The notes under the pieces are model-generated. The model was not told where the DNA came from. It saw only the letters and a program-made list of their open reading frames with translations, and made no database searches. This document shows positions 1-8,639 of a stretch of 64,000 nt of DNA, in pieces. The first letter of the stretch is position 1; each line of letters begins with the position of its first letter. The DNA comes from Rubripirellula reticaptiva (GTDB taxonomy: Bacteria > Planctomycetota > Planctomycetia > Pirellulales > Pirellulaceae): assembly GCF_007860175.1 (NCBI RefSeq), contig NZ_SJPX01000005.1:496001-560000 (forward strand), read 5' to 3'. Position numbers and translations under genes: made by a program.

Positions 1-715
1 AGTGAGGACGAGCGAAACCGGCGGCAATGAAAAACGGCGTCCCATCGTTCGCCCTGGCTTGCTTGGCGGCTTGCAGTCGCTTGATGGTTTCGCCGGCGAC
101 TCGGCCGTCGGCATAGGCAATGTCATCAACGTCGGGTGATTCAAACGCGGCTCCGCGAGGCAACTGGCGAATGCGTCCAAGTTCTTGGTTAGTGAAAAGT
201 GCCTCCTCACGAGTCAGTTTTCCACCGTCGGTGCTCGCCGGATCGAGGTACTCGACCACTTTATCCTTGAAGTGCGGTGCCATGAAGGACTGAGGATCGC
301 CGTGGTTTCCGTGGCCGACATGAAAGATCTTTCCGAGTGATTCGGTGCGATAACCGGCCGCCGCAAAGTGCTGGGGCAACGTGACCGCGTCCGGAATGGT
401 GCCGCGTAAATCACTGCCCAATCCGTACAAGCCCGTTGATGTCGAGTGCGAGCCAAGCATTAACGTAAACCGCGAAGGAGCGCAGACGGCTTGGTTGCAG
501 TAAGCTGCATCAAATCGCATCCCACGTACCGCCAGCGCATCGATGTTTGGCGTCTTGGCGTGCGAGTCGCCGTAACAACCGATCGCCGGCTTCAAGTCGT
601 CGACCAAGATCAACAGCACGTTAGGTCGATCCGCAGCAACAGCATGACCGGGGTAGATGACGAGCAAAGCCGTCAGCGAGAACAGACAACAAAAGAGAGA
701 TCGAAACGGGGTCAT
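1..715 (-). CDS. Sulfatase, 5' part (gene runs off the left edge)
   Basis: The first 238 codons of a secreted sulfatase are present and the 3' end lies outside the window. The frame from the ATG at 715 stays open to base 1. It starts with a signal peptide ending near AVAA (residues 25-28), followed by RPNVLLILVDDLKP, where the paired Asp residues are the expected metal ligands. The signature CAPSR (Cys78) is the site that is converted to formylglycine in type I sulfatases. The sequence resembles the iduronate-2-sulfatase-like branch common in planctomycetes. The product should act in the periplasm or outside the cell on sulfated polysaccharide, but the substrate cannot be read. No formylglycine-generating enzyme is in the window. 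Confidence 0.88.
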   Translation of the reverse strand, partial: MTPFRSLFCCLFSLTALLVIYPGHAVAADRPNVLLILVDDLKPAIGCYGDSHAKTPNIDALAVRGMRFDAAYCNQAVCAPSRFTLMLGSHSTSTGLYGLGSDLRGTIPDAVTLPQHFAAAGYRTESLGKIFHVGHGNHGDPQSFMAPHFKDKVVEYLDPASTDGGKLTREEALFTNQELGRIRQLPRGAAFESPDVDDIAYADGRVAGETIKRLQAAKQARANDGTPFFIAAGFARPH

Positions 716-797
716 CTTCGCGCCAGGGCAGGTTGGAAAGGGGAATACCAAAGAGACTCGCACTTTAACACAACCTGCCCGCAGATTCTTCATCGCA

Positions 798-1142
798 TCA
801 TTCGACTTCGTGCGAGTGATGCTTTCGCGATCGGCTGCTTTTCTGCATACGATCAACCTTTTGGCTCAGCGTGTAAGAGACCCGATCGGCTACGCGGTGG
901 AAAAGGTTCCCGTAGTTATCGTCGGCATCTTCGATCACGATCGACGGCATCCTCTTTAAATGCACAACGCAACGACATTGCTTGTCGATGCCGCCCTTGG
1001 GACCGTTTACATCACGAACGGTCACTTGAACTTTGCGAATTCGATTTTGAAATCGCTCGACAGCGCCGAGCATCAAATCCGAGACGTCTTGTTTAACAGA
1101 AGGAGCGAGTTCGAAGTTACCGAAGTGAGTCGAAAGCATCAT
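798..1142 (-). CDS. HPF/RaiA-like ribosome hibernation protein
   Basis: A 114-residue protein shaped like a short ribosome-hibernation-promoting factor (sigma-54 modulation/RaiA family). The segment VQVTVRDVNGPKGG (about 38-51), then an alternating strand with CRCVVHLKRMPSIVIE and a C-terminal helix with DRVSYTLSQKVDR, follow the beta-alpha-beta-beta-beta-alpha order of that family. Family members bind the 30S decoding region in stationary phase. The start at 1142 is chosen because GGAAAGG lies 7 bases upstream. The frame extends further upstream to 1253 but lacks family similarity there. The tail after residue 100 is basic and His-rich. It lies 83 bp from the left sulfatase gene on the same strand. 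Confidence 0.7.
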   Translation of the reverse strand: MMLSTHFGNFELAPSVKQDVSDLMLGAVERFQNRIRKVQVTVRDVNGPKGGIDKQCRCVVHLKRMPSIVIEDADDNYGNLFHRVADRVSYTLSQKVDRMQKSSRSRKHHSHEVE

Positions 1143-1485
1143 GGTCAAACCTTTCCAAGTCGCGTCAAGTTTCATCCACCCAGCACTGTGGGCTTCACAA
1201 TCAACAGTACCTCTGAACCGGCCCGATGTCACATAGAATGGGCGGAAATTCACCTAGATTTCTTCTATCGATGGAACATCTTCCCTACGCGAAAAACTTT
1301 GCATTTCGCGAGAATTCTCTTGCAATTTGAACGTTCGTCGATTTCCGATTCCGCCTCGGCTCGATGTGTCAATCGGTAGACTTTGCCTGACAGAAAATGT
1401 TGAAGGAACGACTCGGTCGTGGAAAGCGAAACCGACGGTGATCACTTAGACTGGGGGTCTCGGAATTCATCCCCGGAGCCAACCC
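1143..1485. other. Intergenic region between divergent genes
   Basis: About 340 bp separate the HPF-like gene from the rightward sulfatase and should hold both promoters. The middle (about 1255-1345) is visibly AT-richer than the flanks. It contains a perfect inverted repeat, CGCGAAA at 1288-1294 and TTTCGCG at 1304-1310, with a 9-base loop and no T-tract, so it looks more like a protein-binding site than a terminator. I see no convincing gene here. Confidence 0.4.
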
Positions 1486-3324
1486 ATGTTCATCTGCATT
1501 CCAAACACATCCAAGATTACTCGAACGCTCGCAGCACAAGTCATTGCTGTAGCGATTGCGATTGGTTTTGCGTCGAACGACTCGGCCAACGACATATTAG
1601 CGGTCGCGTCCGAGCACCACCCCAACGTCGTCGTGATTCTGACAGACGATCAGGGATGGGGTGATTTAAGTTTGAATGGCAACCCAAACCTTTCAACGCC
1701 CAACATCGATTCGCTTGCTCGCGATGGAGCCGAAGTCAAGAACTACTACGTTTGCGCCGTATGCTCACCCACGCGTGCCGAGCTCCTGACCGGGCGATAC
1801 CACACTCGTAGCGGAGTCTACAGCACGTCATCGGGCGGCGAGCGGATCAACGCGGACGAGCAAACAATCGGCGACGTTTTCAAAACCGCCGGCTACGCCA
1901 CCGCCGCGTTTGGAAAATGGCACAGCGGAATGCAGTATCCGTATCACCCAAATGCACGTGGATTCGACGAGTACTACGGTTTTTGCAGCGGACATTGGGG
2001 CGATTATTTCTCACCAATGCTTGAACACAACGGCGAGATCGTGACGGGCGAAGGATTCTTGGTTGACGACCTGACAAGTCATGCGATCGAGTTCATCGAC
2101 GGCCATGTGAACGATCCGTTCTTTGTTTACTTGCCGTTCAATACGCCTCACGCCCCGATGCAGGTGCCAGATCCGTTTTGGGAAAAGTTCAAAGACAAGC
2201 CATTGGTTCCCGATCCGGATCCTAAAAATGCGAAAGCTCAAGACGACAACCACACTCGCGCGGCGCTGGCGATGTGCGAAAACATCGATTTCAACGTCGG
2301 CCGGTTGCTCAAGCACTTGGACGAGACCGGGTTGGCCAACAACACGCTCGTGGTTTTCTTTTGCGACAACGGGCCGAATGGCTACCGGTTCAATGGCGGG
2401 CTGCGTGGGCGAAAAGGATCGACGAATGAAGGTGGACTGCGGTCGCCGATGCTCGTTCGCTATCCGACGGCGATCAAGAAAGGAACCAAGGTCACGTCGA
2501 TCATGGGCGCGATCGATTTGCTGCCTACGCTGGCGGAATTGACAAAAATCAAACTTCAGTCGCCCAAACCGCTGGACGGGCGTTCGATGGCCGCCGGACT
2601 GCTGGGCCAACCTGCCAACGACGATGAGATCGACGACCGAATGATCTTTTCGACTTGGAATGGTCGGCACAGCTTGCGGAGCAACCAGTATCGGATGCAC
2701 GGCGACGGCAGCTTGTATGACATCCAAGACGATCGTGGCGAACACGTTGATTTACGAAACCGCGAGCCAGAGATCGCTAAACAGATGGGCGACGTGCTGG
2801 CCAGTTACGTTGCCGAACTGAATCCGAAGAATTCGAAGTCCAAGGAACGGCGTCCGATCACCCTCGGACATCCCGATGCCCAGTTCAATCAGATGCCGGC
2901 GCGAGATGCGATCGGCCACGGCGGCGTTGTTCACAGCAACAAGTTTCCCAATTGCACGTTCATGAAAAACTGGGTCGGCACCGACAGCTCGATCACGTGG
3001 GACGTAGATATTCTGGGCGAAGGCGACCACGAAGTCACGATGTATTACGCGTGCAAAAATGACGACGTGGGGTCCGTGATCGAACTGAGCCTGGGTGACG
3101 AAAAGCTGCAAGCGACGATCAGCGAAGCGAACGAAGTGCCGCTAAGAGGCATGGAGAACGACCGCGACCTGCGACCGGAAAGTTACGTCAAGGATTGGAA
3201 GCCGATGACGCTAGGAACGTTCCATTTGAAGCCCGGTCGCGGCACGTTGACGTTGAAGGCGATCGAGGCTGCCGGCGGTGAAGTGGCTGAAATGCGGCTG
3301 CTGATGTTTCGGAAGCTGCCTTAA
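1486..3324 (+). CDS. Secreted arylsulfatase with C-terminal beta-sandwich-like extension
   Basis: A 612-residue secreted sulfatase. A hydrophobic signal segment (about 13-30) precedes HHPNVVVILTDDQGWGD, which carries the metal-binding Asp pair. The formylglycine motif is CSPTR (Cys93), followed by AELLTGRYHTRSG. FGKWHSG, FNTPHAPM and FFCDNGPNG are further conserved sulfatase blocks. It resembles the arylsulfatase A / N-acetylgalactosamine-6-sulfatase group. After about residue 455 the catalytic domain ends, and roughly 150 residues of likely beta-strand follow; this could be a carbohydrate-binding or packing domain. The substrate is unknown. It is read away from the HPF-like gene. Confidence 0.9.
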   Translation: MFICIPNTSKITRTLAAQVIAVAIAIGFASNDSANDILAVASEHHPNVVVILTDDQGWGDLSLNGNPNLSTPNIDSLARDGAEVKNYYVCAVCSPTRAELLTGRYHTRSGVYSTSSGGERINADEQTIGDVFKTAGYATAAFGKWHSGMQYPYHPNARGFDEYYGFCSGHWGDYFSPMLEHNGEIVTGEGFLVDDLTSHAIEFIDGHVNDPFFVYLPFNTPHAPMQVPDPFWEKFKDKPLVPDPDPKNAKAQDDNHTRAALAMCENIDFNVGRLLKHLDETGLANNTLVVFFCDNGPNGYRFNGGLRGRKGSTNEGGLRSPMLVRYPTAIKKGTKVTSIMGAIDLLPTLAELTKIKLQSPKPLDGRSMAAGLLGQPANDDEIDDRMIFSTWNGRHSLRSNQYRMHGDGSLYDIQDDRGEHVDLRNREPEIAKQMGDVLASYVAELNPKNSKSKERRPITLGHPDAQFNQMPARDAIGHGGVVHSNKFPNCTFMKNWVGTDSSITWDVDILGEGDHEVTMYYACKNDDVGSVIELSLGDEKLQATISEANEVPLRGMENDRDLRPESYVKDWKPMTLGTFHLKPGRGTLTLKAIEAAGGEVAEMRLLMFRKLP

Positions 3325-3460
3325 CGCGTCACTCTGTATCGATTGTTCCGGCTAGCACTGTCATCAGGTCGAGTGGAAAGGCATGGTGGTAACGAAAATG
3401 CTGGTGACGGCGTGACGGTCGTGACGATCTAGCGGGGTGTGGCGGTGAAGGTCACAGATA

Positions 3461-4369
3461 TTGATTCCGCGTTTGAATGGGTTGCCCGTGGCTGTTTCGC
3501 TGAAAGTTCTTCGGAACGACGAAAGTACTCCTGCAACACTGCGGATCGGCAGTCGACTGGATAAGTACCGAATCTTACGACGTCTTGGCGAAGGTGGATT
3601 TGCGAATGTCTATGCGGCTCAGGACTTAGTCGAAGATCGAAAAGTTGCGTTGAAGATTCCGCACAACGAATTCGTCAGCAACACTCAATCGCTCGACGAC
3701 CTGCAGCGGGAAGTCCGCATCATGTCTCGGCTACGACACCCCTCGATCCTGCCGCTGAAGGACGCTCGATTCATCGGCGGGCACTTTGTGATCACGTTTC
3801 CGCTAGGTGTTGAAACGCTTGGCGACCGCATGACACGGCGGATTTCGCGACAAACGGCGATGGATTACGCCGTCCAAATGATTAGCGCCGTCGCTTATGC
3901 ACACGAAAACTCGGTACTGCATCGCGACATCAAGCCCGAAAACTTCGTGCTGTTCCCCGATCAAGTGATCCAGTTGACCGACTTTGGATTAGCCCGCATC
4001 GAGAAGGGTGATCACGATATCTCGGGATCAGGCACGCTTGGATACATTTCGCCAGAACAGGCGATGGGCAAGCCGACGTACCGCAGTGATGTGTTTTCAC
4101 TCGGACTGGTGATCTATCGATTGTTCTCGGGAGCCATCCCCGAATATCCATTCGATTCGCTGCCAAGCTACAACCGACTGCGACGCGGCCTATCAAAAGA
4201 CTTTGTCGATTTGATTCGAAAAGCGATCGAACCAGCGCCCACCAAACGCTTTCGCGATGGAGTCGCGATGCACAATGCGTTGATGAAAATTCGTTTCCCG
4301 ATGACCGACCGATCGGTAACATTGCGCAGCACCACCAACGCAGATGGATACACACGGCGAGTAGCGTAG
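3461..4369 (+). CDS. Soluble Ser/Thr protein kinase (Hanks type)
   Basis: A 302-residue eukaryotic-like kinase with every catalytic landmark: Gly loop GEGGFANV from residue 43, catalytic Lys65 in VALKIP, HRDIKPEN with Asp156, DFGLA with Asp174, and GTLGYISPEQA in the activation segment. There is no transmembrane segment and no sensor domain, because the protein ends about 20 residues after the kinase fold. This differs from the long membrane-bound planctomycete kinases. The TTG start has GAAGG about 9 bases upstream; GTG at 3488 is an alternative. The neighbours do not suggest a target. Confidence 0.9.
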   Translation: MIPRLNGLPVAVSLKVLRNDESTPATLRIGSRLDKYRILRRLGEGGFANVYAAQDLVEDRKVALKIPHNEFVSNTQSLDDLQREVRIMSRLRHPSILPLKDARFIGGHFVITFPLGVETLGDRMTRRISRQTAMDYAVQMISAVAYAHENSVLHRDIKPENFVLFPDQVIQLTDFGLARIEKGDHDISGSGTLGYISPEQAMGKPTYRSDVFSLGLVIYRLFSGAIPEYPFDSLPSYNRLRRGLSKDFVDLIRKAIEPAPTKRFRDGVAMHNALMKIRFPMTDRSVTLRSTTNADGYTRRVA

Positions 4370-4433
4370 CGAGTCAACCACTTTGCGATTCAGCTCGCGA
4401 TATCCATTGATTTCTTCGCGTTCTGCACAACCG

Positions 4434-5843
4434 TCACAGCGAGACTCCGCCGGCCGCTCGAATGACTGGGGCGATACCGACGCCGCCTAAGCCATTGTTG
4501 ATTAGGCTAAGACCTGGAACTTGGGCGATCGAGTCTTCGATCTGTTTCACGCGTTGTTTGTGCCCAACATGGTATTGGGGCATCGCGTGATTCCACCGAA
4601 CCACGCGTGTGACGACGGGCTCGCCTTGCAGACCGATCAAGTCTGCGAGTTCTTGCCGCACGATTTTGACGAGGCTCGCGTCATCTTGTTCCAGCAACTC
4701 GGGTTGCATCGCGCCGCCCATGAAGACGCGGATCAGCACATGCCCGTCGGGCGCTCGTCCGGCAAACTTGTGACTTGCAAAACTGCCGGCCAGAATCTTG
4801 CGGTTCTCGGAAAGCGGCACCACAAAACCAAAAGTGTTGATGTCCGCTCGGATGTCAGACTTCTTTACGCCCAAGACGACGATCGCCGCCGATGCCGATT
4901 CGATTGCGGCGAGTTGTTCGGACGCGACCGGTGCGATTTCGGCAAGTAATTTTGAAGCGGGCGCGGGTGGCGCCGCGACCACGACATGGTCGAACGCTTC
5001 GGTTTCACCGCCAGCGGTGTTGACGTTCCAAAGTTCGTTTTGTCGCACGATGCTGCCCACCGGCGTATTGGTTCGAATCGAACCAGCCGGCAAGGAATCG
5101 GCCAGCGTTTGGATCAGCCGGATCATGCCGCCGCGGAACGCTCGAAATTGGCCATAGCGAGCTCCGGTGCTGCCGCGTTCGACCGAGTCTTCGCCACTGC
5201 GCCGTCGCGCCACGGTTGCTCGCGCTAGCGATCCGTACTTTTGCTCCATTTCGGCGATCGGCCCCATCGTCGCGCGCATGCTAAGTTTGGTGATGTCGGC
5301 GGTGTAGATCCCAGCCGATAGCGGCGCGACAATTCGGTCGAGCACCTCGTTGCCCATGCGACGGCGCACAAACGAATCAATCGACTCGTCGAACCCGTCA
5401 CCCGCACTTTGCTTGTCCGCCGACACAAACCGTTCAGCCAAAAACCGCAGCTTTCCCAGCGGCGTCAACAGCGGCGTCTTGAGCATCGGCCATAACTTGG
5501 TCGCCCGCATCAGAACAAACCCGTCGGGAATCGGCATCAGTTTCCCATGCCGAACGATCCTGGCACCGCGCCCGTCGGGCAACGGCTCGATCAACTGATC
5601 TTCGACACCCAGTTTTTGACACAACTGCAACGCATGGGGCGGGTTGGTTGCGAACATGTCAGCACCATGATCGATCAAAAAACCGTCCGCTGTTTCCGTA
5701 TGAATGACTCCGCCGACTCGTTCGCCGGCTTCGAAAACAGTTAGCTTGATGCCGGGGTGAGCCAAACGAAGTTGGGCGGCTGTCGCTAAACCAGAAAGGC
5801 CGCCACCAATAACGGCGACGCGAGTATCGATGCAATCAGACAC
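4434..5843 (-). CDS. hemG: Protoporphyrinogen oxidase (HemG/HemY type)
   Basis: An FAD-dependent flavoenzyme that oxidises protoporphyrinogen IX to protoporphyrin IX in haem biosynthesis. The N-terminus has the dinucleotide-binding motif RVAVIGGGLSGL and, further on, FEAGERVGG. The C-terminus has the block WNHAMPQYHVGH and a Gly-rich FAD-contacting segment NNGLGGVGIAP that is typical of oxygen-dependent PPOX. The open frame extends to a GTG at 5915. I prefer the GTG at 5843 because it puts the FAD motif at the usual distance from the N-terminus, although neither start has a clear ribosome binding site. No other haem gene is adjacent. Confidence 0.85.
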   Translation of the reverse strand: MSDCIDTRVAVIGGGLSGLATAAQLRLAHPGIKLTVFEAGERVGGVIHTETADGFLIDHGADMFATNPPHALQLCQKLGVEDQLIEPLPDGRGARIVRHGKLMPIPDGFVLMRATKLWPMLKTPLLTPLGKLRFLAERFVSADKQSAGDGFDESIDSFVRRRMGNEVLDRIVAPLSAGIYTADITKLSMRATMGPIAEMEQKYGSLARATVARRRSGEDSVERGSTGARYGQFRAFRGGMIRLIQTLADSLPAGSIRTNTPVGSIVRQNELWNVNTAGGETEAFDHVVVAAPPAPASKLLAEIAPVASEQLAAIESASAAIVVLGVKKSDIRADINTFGFVVPLSENRKILAGSFASHKFAGRAPDGHVLIRVFMGGAMQPELLEQDDASLVKIVRQELADLIGLQGEPVVTRVVRWNHAMPQYHVGHKQRVKQIEDSIAQVPGLSLINNGLGGVGIAPVIRAAGGVSL

Positions 5844-5994
5844 AGAGAAAAACGTCAAAAACAAGGGAACGGGTAGGAGCGAACAAGCAGTTTGACGGCT
5901 TGTTGCCAGAGTCACCAGACTGCCTATCTATTTTGACGAAACCGAAAAAACTGCAAAGCGATTCCGGTTAGAAACCTAAGCTCACCCAGTCTTT

Positions 5995-7323
5995 TTAATT
6001 TTGCGACTGGTCGTCGTAATCGCTGCCGCCATCCATCCCCGAGTACTCATCCATCCCGGAATAGTCATCCATCCCCGAGTAATCATCCATGCCCGAATAG
6101 CCATCATATCCATTTCCACTGTTCGGCGACTTACCGGTAAGGCTAAAGCGTTTGCCGATCATGTTGCCGAAACCAGCCAACGCCGTTTCCATCATCGCAG
6201 CGCCGCTAAAAATCGACTCCATCGCGCCGTGATACTGGTCGGCGGTCGTGGACGCCATCATTGGCCCCGAGAAAGATCCGACCATGGTCGCGAACCCAGT
6301 GACGGCGGGAAACAGATCGCTGCCCGTGCTTTCCGAGATCGTCGCTTTTGCCGATTCAACGGACTTTGCCCACGAATCGGCCATGGATTTAGGAACCCAG
6401 AACCCGTCAATCTTGGTAAACGTTACTCTGGATTTTCGGCCGTCTATTTCGATCGAGACAACGGCTGTGTCTTCTTTTTCAGATTCGACTGTCACAGTTC
6501 GCCCCGAGCGGCCGTTATAGCTGAACAACTGGGCGACGAAGGGCGCGATCGCGGCATCCAAATCCGCTACGCACTTTTCGACGGGCGTGGTTCGCAATTT
6601 CTCTAGACTGATCACGTCGGGTGACAATCCGATCCGCAGCGCACCCGCGGTGGTCAGCACTTCTTCGGCCATCGAGTCGAACGCGTCGGGTGGCAGTTGT
6701 TTGACACGCGGGCTGGATAGAAACCAACGCTGCTTCGTGACGATCGCTTCGCCGAGTTGCTGTAACTTTCCGATCGACGCGTCCCATGTGGTCTCGTCCG
6801 ATTTTTCGGCGGCCAACTTAACGATGTCGTTGATGTCGTTGCGATAGGTCAACGGCAGCGAATCGTAGATGGCTCTGACATGCCCATCGCGAACCAGCGT
6901 TTCGATTTGATCCAAGAATGCGCCGATGGCCAGGTCGGTTTTTGGCGTCGTGTACGCAGGCGCTGCCGGCGGCATCGGCAACGGGTTCGGCGCTGGCGCC
7001 GCCGCTTCGGTGGCGCGGCCCTGCAATTCGCCGATGCGAGTACCGCGATTCTTCTGCCAATCGCGAGCAAGATCCTGTGCCTGAATGCGGCTCTCGCTGC
7101 GAAGCGCGTCCAACTTCACACTGATCCGTTTGCCGTTGAGCATTTCCAAAATCACGCTATCGCCCCAAAGCCCAACCATTCGGGCTTCGATCGTGCGAGT
7201 CCCTCGCAGGTCGGTCCAAGATTCAGCGCAAGCGGTTTCGGCACAGAATCCGATTCCCAAAAAGGTGATCAACGTAGCCGCAGCAAGGGGCATGAAACGG
7301 GCGGGCATAGCAGTATTTGACAT
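5995..7323 (-). CDS. Secreted SHD1-domain protein with YSGMDD tail repeats
   Basis: A 442-residue secreted protein of the planctomycete type. After a signal peptide (about 10-32), the segment SWTDLRGTRTIEARMVGL through VKLDALRSES matches the small beta-rich SHD1 (SLA1 homology 1) module often found in planctomycete exported proteins. A Pro/Ala-rich linker (about 105-130) leads to an unrecognised helical and beta domain of roughly 250 residues. The C-terminus carries four hexads of the form YSGMD(D/E/G), encoded by an 18-bp tandem repeat at about 6031-6102. The role is unknown; an envelope or matrix protein is the most that can be said. Confidence 0.7.
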   Translation of the reverse strand: MSNTAMPARFMPLAAATLITFLGIGFCAETACAESWTDLRGTRTIEARMVGLWGDSVILEMLNGKRISVKLDALRSESRIQAQDLARDWQKNRGTRIGELQGRATEAAAPAPNPLPMPPAAPAYTTPKTDLAIGAFLDQIETLVRDGHVRAIYDSLPLTYRNDINDIVKLAAEKSDETTWDASIGKLQQLGEAIVTKQRWFLSSPRVKQLPPDAFDSMAEEVLTTAGALRIGLSPDVISLEKLRTTPVEKCVADLDAAIAPFVAQLFSYNGRSGRTVTVESEKEDTAVVSIEIDGRKSRVTFTKIDGFWVPKSMADSWAKSVESAKATISESTGSDLFPAVTGFATMVGSFSGPMMASTTADQYHGAMESIFSGAAMMETALAGFGNMIGKRFSLTGKSPNSGNGYDGYSGMDDYSGMDDYSGMDEYSGMDGGSDYDDQSQN

Positions 7324-7569
7324 AACTGGTGATTGATTGGGCTGGCTGATTAAACAGATTGTTCGAAGCTCAGGGTTTTTAGGGCGTCCATTTCAACAAA
7401 ATGACGCTCTTACGATCCATAGCCTCCCGCACAAACCATTATATTGAGAATAGCGGCACGAAGGCGGTGATCCTGGGACATTTAACTTGGACTTTTAGCC
7501 AAGTCTAACCATCGCAGCGGACAGTGTCGTCCAAGGAAGTGACTCGGACCACGCAGTGAGGAAGAAAAC

Positions 7570-8538
7570 GTGAGCGAAGCGACCGATGCAAGCGAACTGG
7601 CTGCCGACGAGGCCGAAGCGTTACGGGAGAAGTATTACAACGCGACTGTGATCGAGCGAATCGACATTCACGATGATTTGGCACGTTTTCGGATTCGCCC
7701 GGACACTCCCGTCGAACCATTTGAGCCAGGACAATACGTCGCGATCGGGATGGGCAACTGGGAACCGCGACTTGAGGGGACTCAGGTCGAAGTGGTGTCC
7801 GAGAGCAAGCTGCGAAAACTTGGCCGCCGCGCGTACTCGATTTCTTGTCCGATGCTAAATCCGGCCGGCAAGGTCGCGCCGGTAGACTCGATCGACTACT
7901 TAGAGTTTTACGTCACGCTGGTCCGGCGAGCGGATGGCGAAGGTAAGAAGCCGCCCGTTTTGACACCGCGACTGTTCCTGCTTGGCCCCGGCGGGCGACT
8001 GGAATTGCAACGCAAGATCACCGGTCATTATGTGCTAGGCGAGATCGATCCGGACGACACCGTCTTGATGTTGGGGACCGGCACAGGCGAGGCTCCGCAC
8101 AACGCGATGTCGGCGCACTTGTTGGCTAGCGGTCATCGCGGCAAGATCGTCAACGTGACCAGCGTTCGCAAACGTTGCGACTTGGGGTACGCCAAAGAAC
8201 ACGCCGAACTGATGACACAGTACGCCAACTATCGATATCTCTGTTTCACAACGCGCGACCCGGAAAACCTCGATCCGGCACATCCGAATTTTGTCGGCAA
8301 ACAGTATCTGCAAGCGTTGTTCACGTCTGGAAAATTGGCTGAACTTGCGGGCGATCCCCTGTCGCCATCGAACACGCACGTGTTTCTGTGTGGGAATCCA
8401 GCAATGATTGGATACGTCCCGCCGGGCGCTGAACCACCGTCCACACCGGGCATGTTGCAGGTACTTATTGACGCAGGATTTACGGATGATCACGACTACA
8501 GCGGCGCCGGTGCTATCCGTTTCGAAAAGTATTGGTGA
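7570..8538 (+). CDS. fpr: Ferredoxin--NADP reductase
   Basis: A 322-residue FAD/NAD(P)H oxidoreductase that passes electrons between ferredoxin or flavodoxin and NADP(H). FEPGQYVAIG starts the FAD-binding barrel, RRAYSISC is the Arg-x-Tyr-Ser FAD motif, and MLGTGTGEAPH marks the NADP-binding half. HVFLCGNPAMIG and a C-terminal aromatic residue (KYW) complete the family pattern. The GTG start at 7570 has GAGGAAG a few bases upstream. An insertion of about 20 residues before RRAYS is longer than in the E. coli enzyme. The gene stands alone, about 100 bp before glgC. Confidence 0.88.
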   Translation: MSEATDASELAADEAEALREKYYNATVIERIDIHDDLARFRIRPDTPVEPFEPGQYVAIGMGNWEPRLEGTQVEVVSESKLRKLGRRAYSISCPMLNPAGKVAPVDSIDYLEFYVTLVRRADGEGKKPPVLTPRLFLLGPGGRLELQRKITGHYVLGEIDPDDTVLMLGTGTGEAPHNAMSAHLLASGHRGKIVNVTSVRKRCDLGYAKEHAELMTQYANYRYLCFTTRDPENLDPAHPNFVGKQYLQALFTSGKLAELAGDPLSPSNTHVFLCGNPAMIGYVPPGAEPPSTPGMLQVLIDAGFTDDHDYSGAGAIRFEKYW

Positions 8539-8639
8539 GGATACCGGCCGGATGGTTTCAGCCGGCGTGGGCCTCCGCTACAACAGCTAAACAACGCGAA
8601 TTATTTCAACACGAAGCACTTCAAGCGAAAACGATAATC

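Noticed and set aside
1254-1445. 63-codon leftward frame between the HPF-like gene and the sulfatase
   Set aside because: No start signal, no protein-like pattern, and it lies in the AT-richer promoter region.
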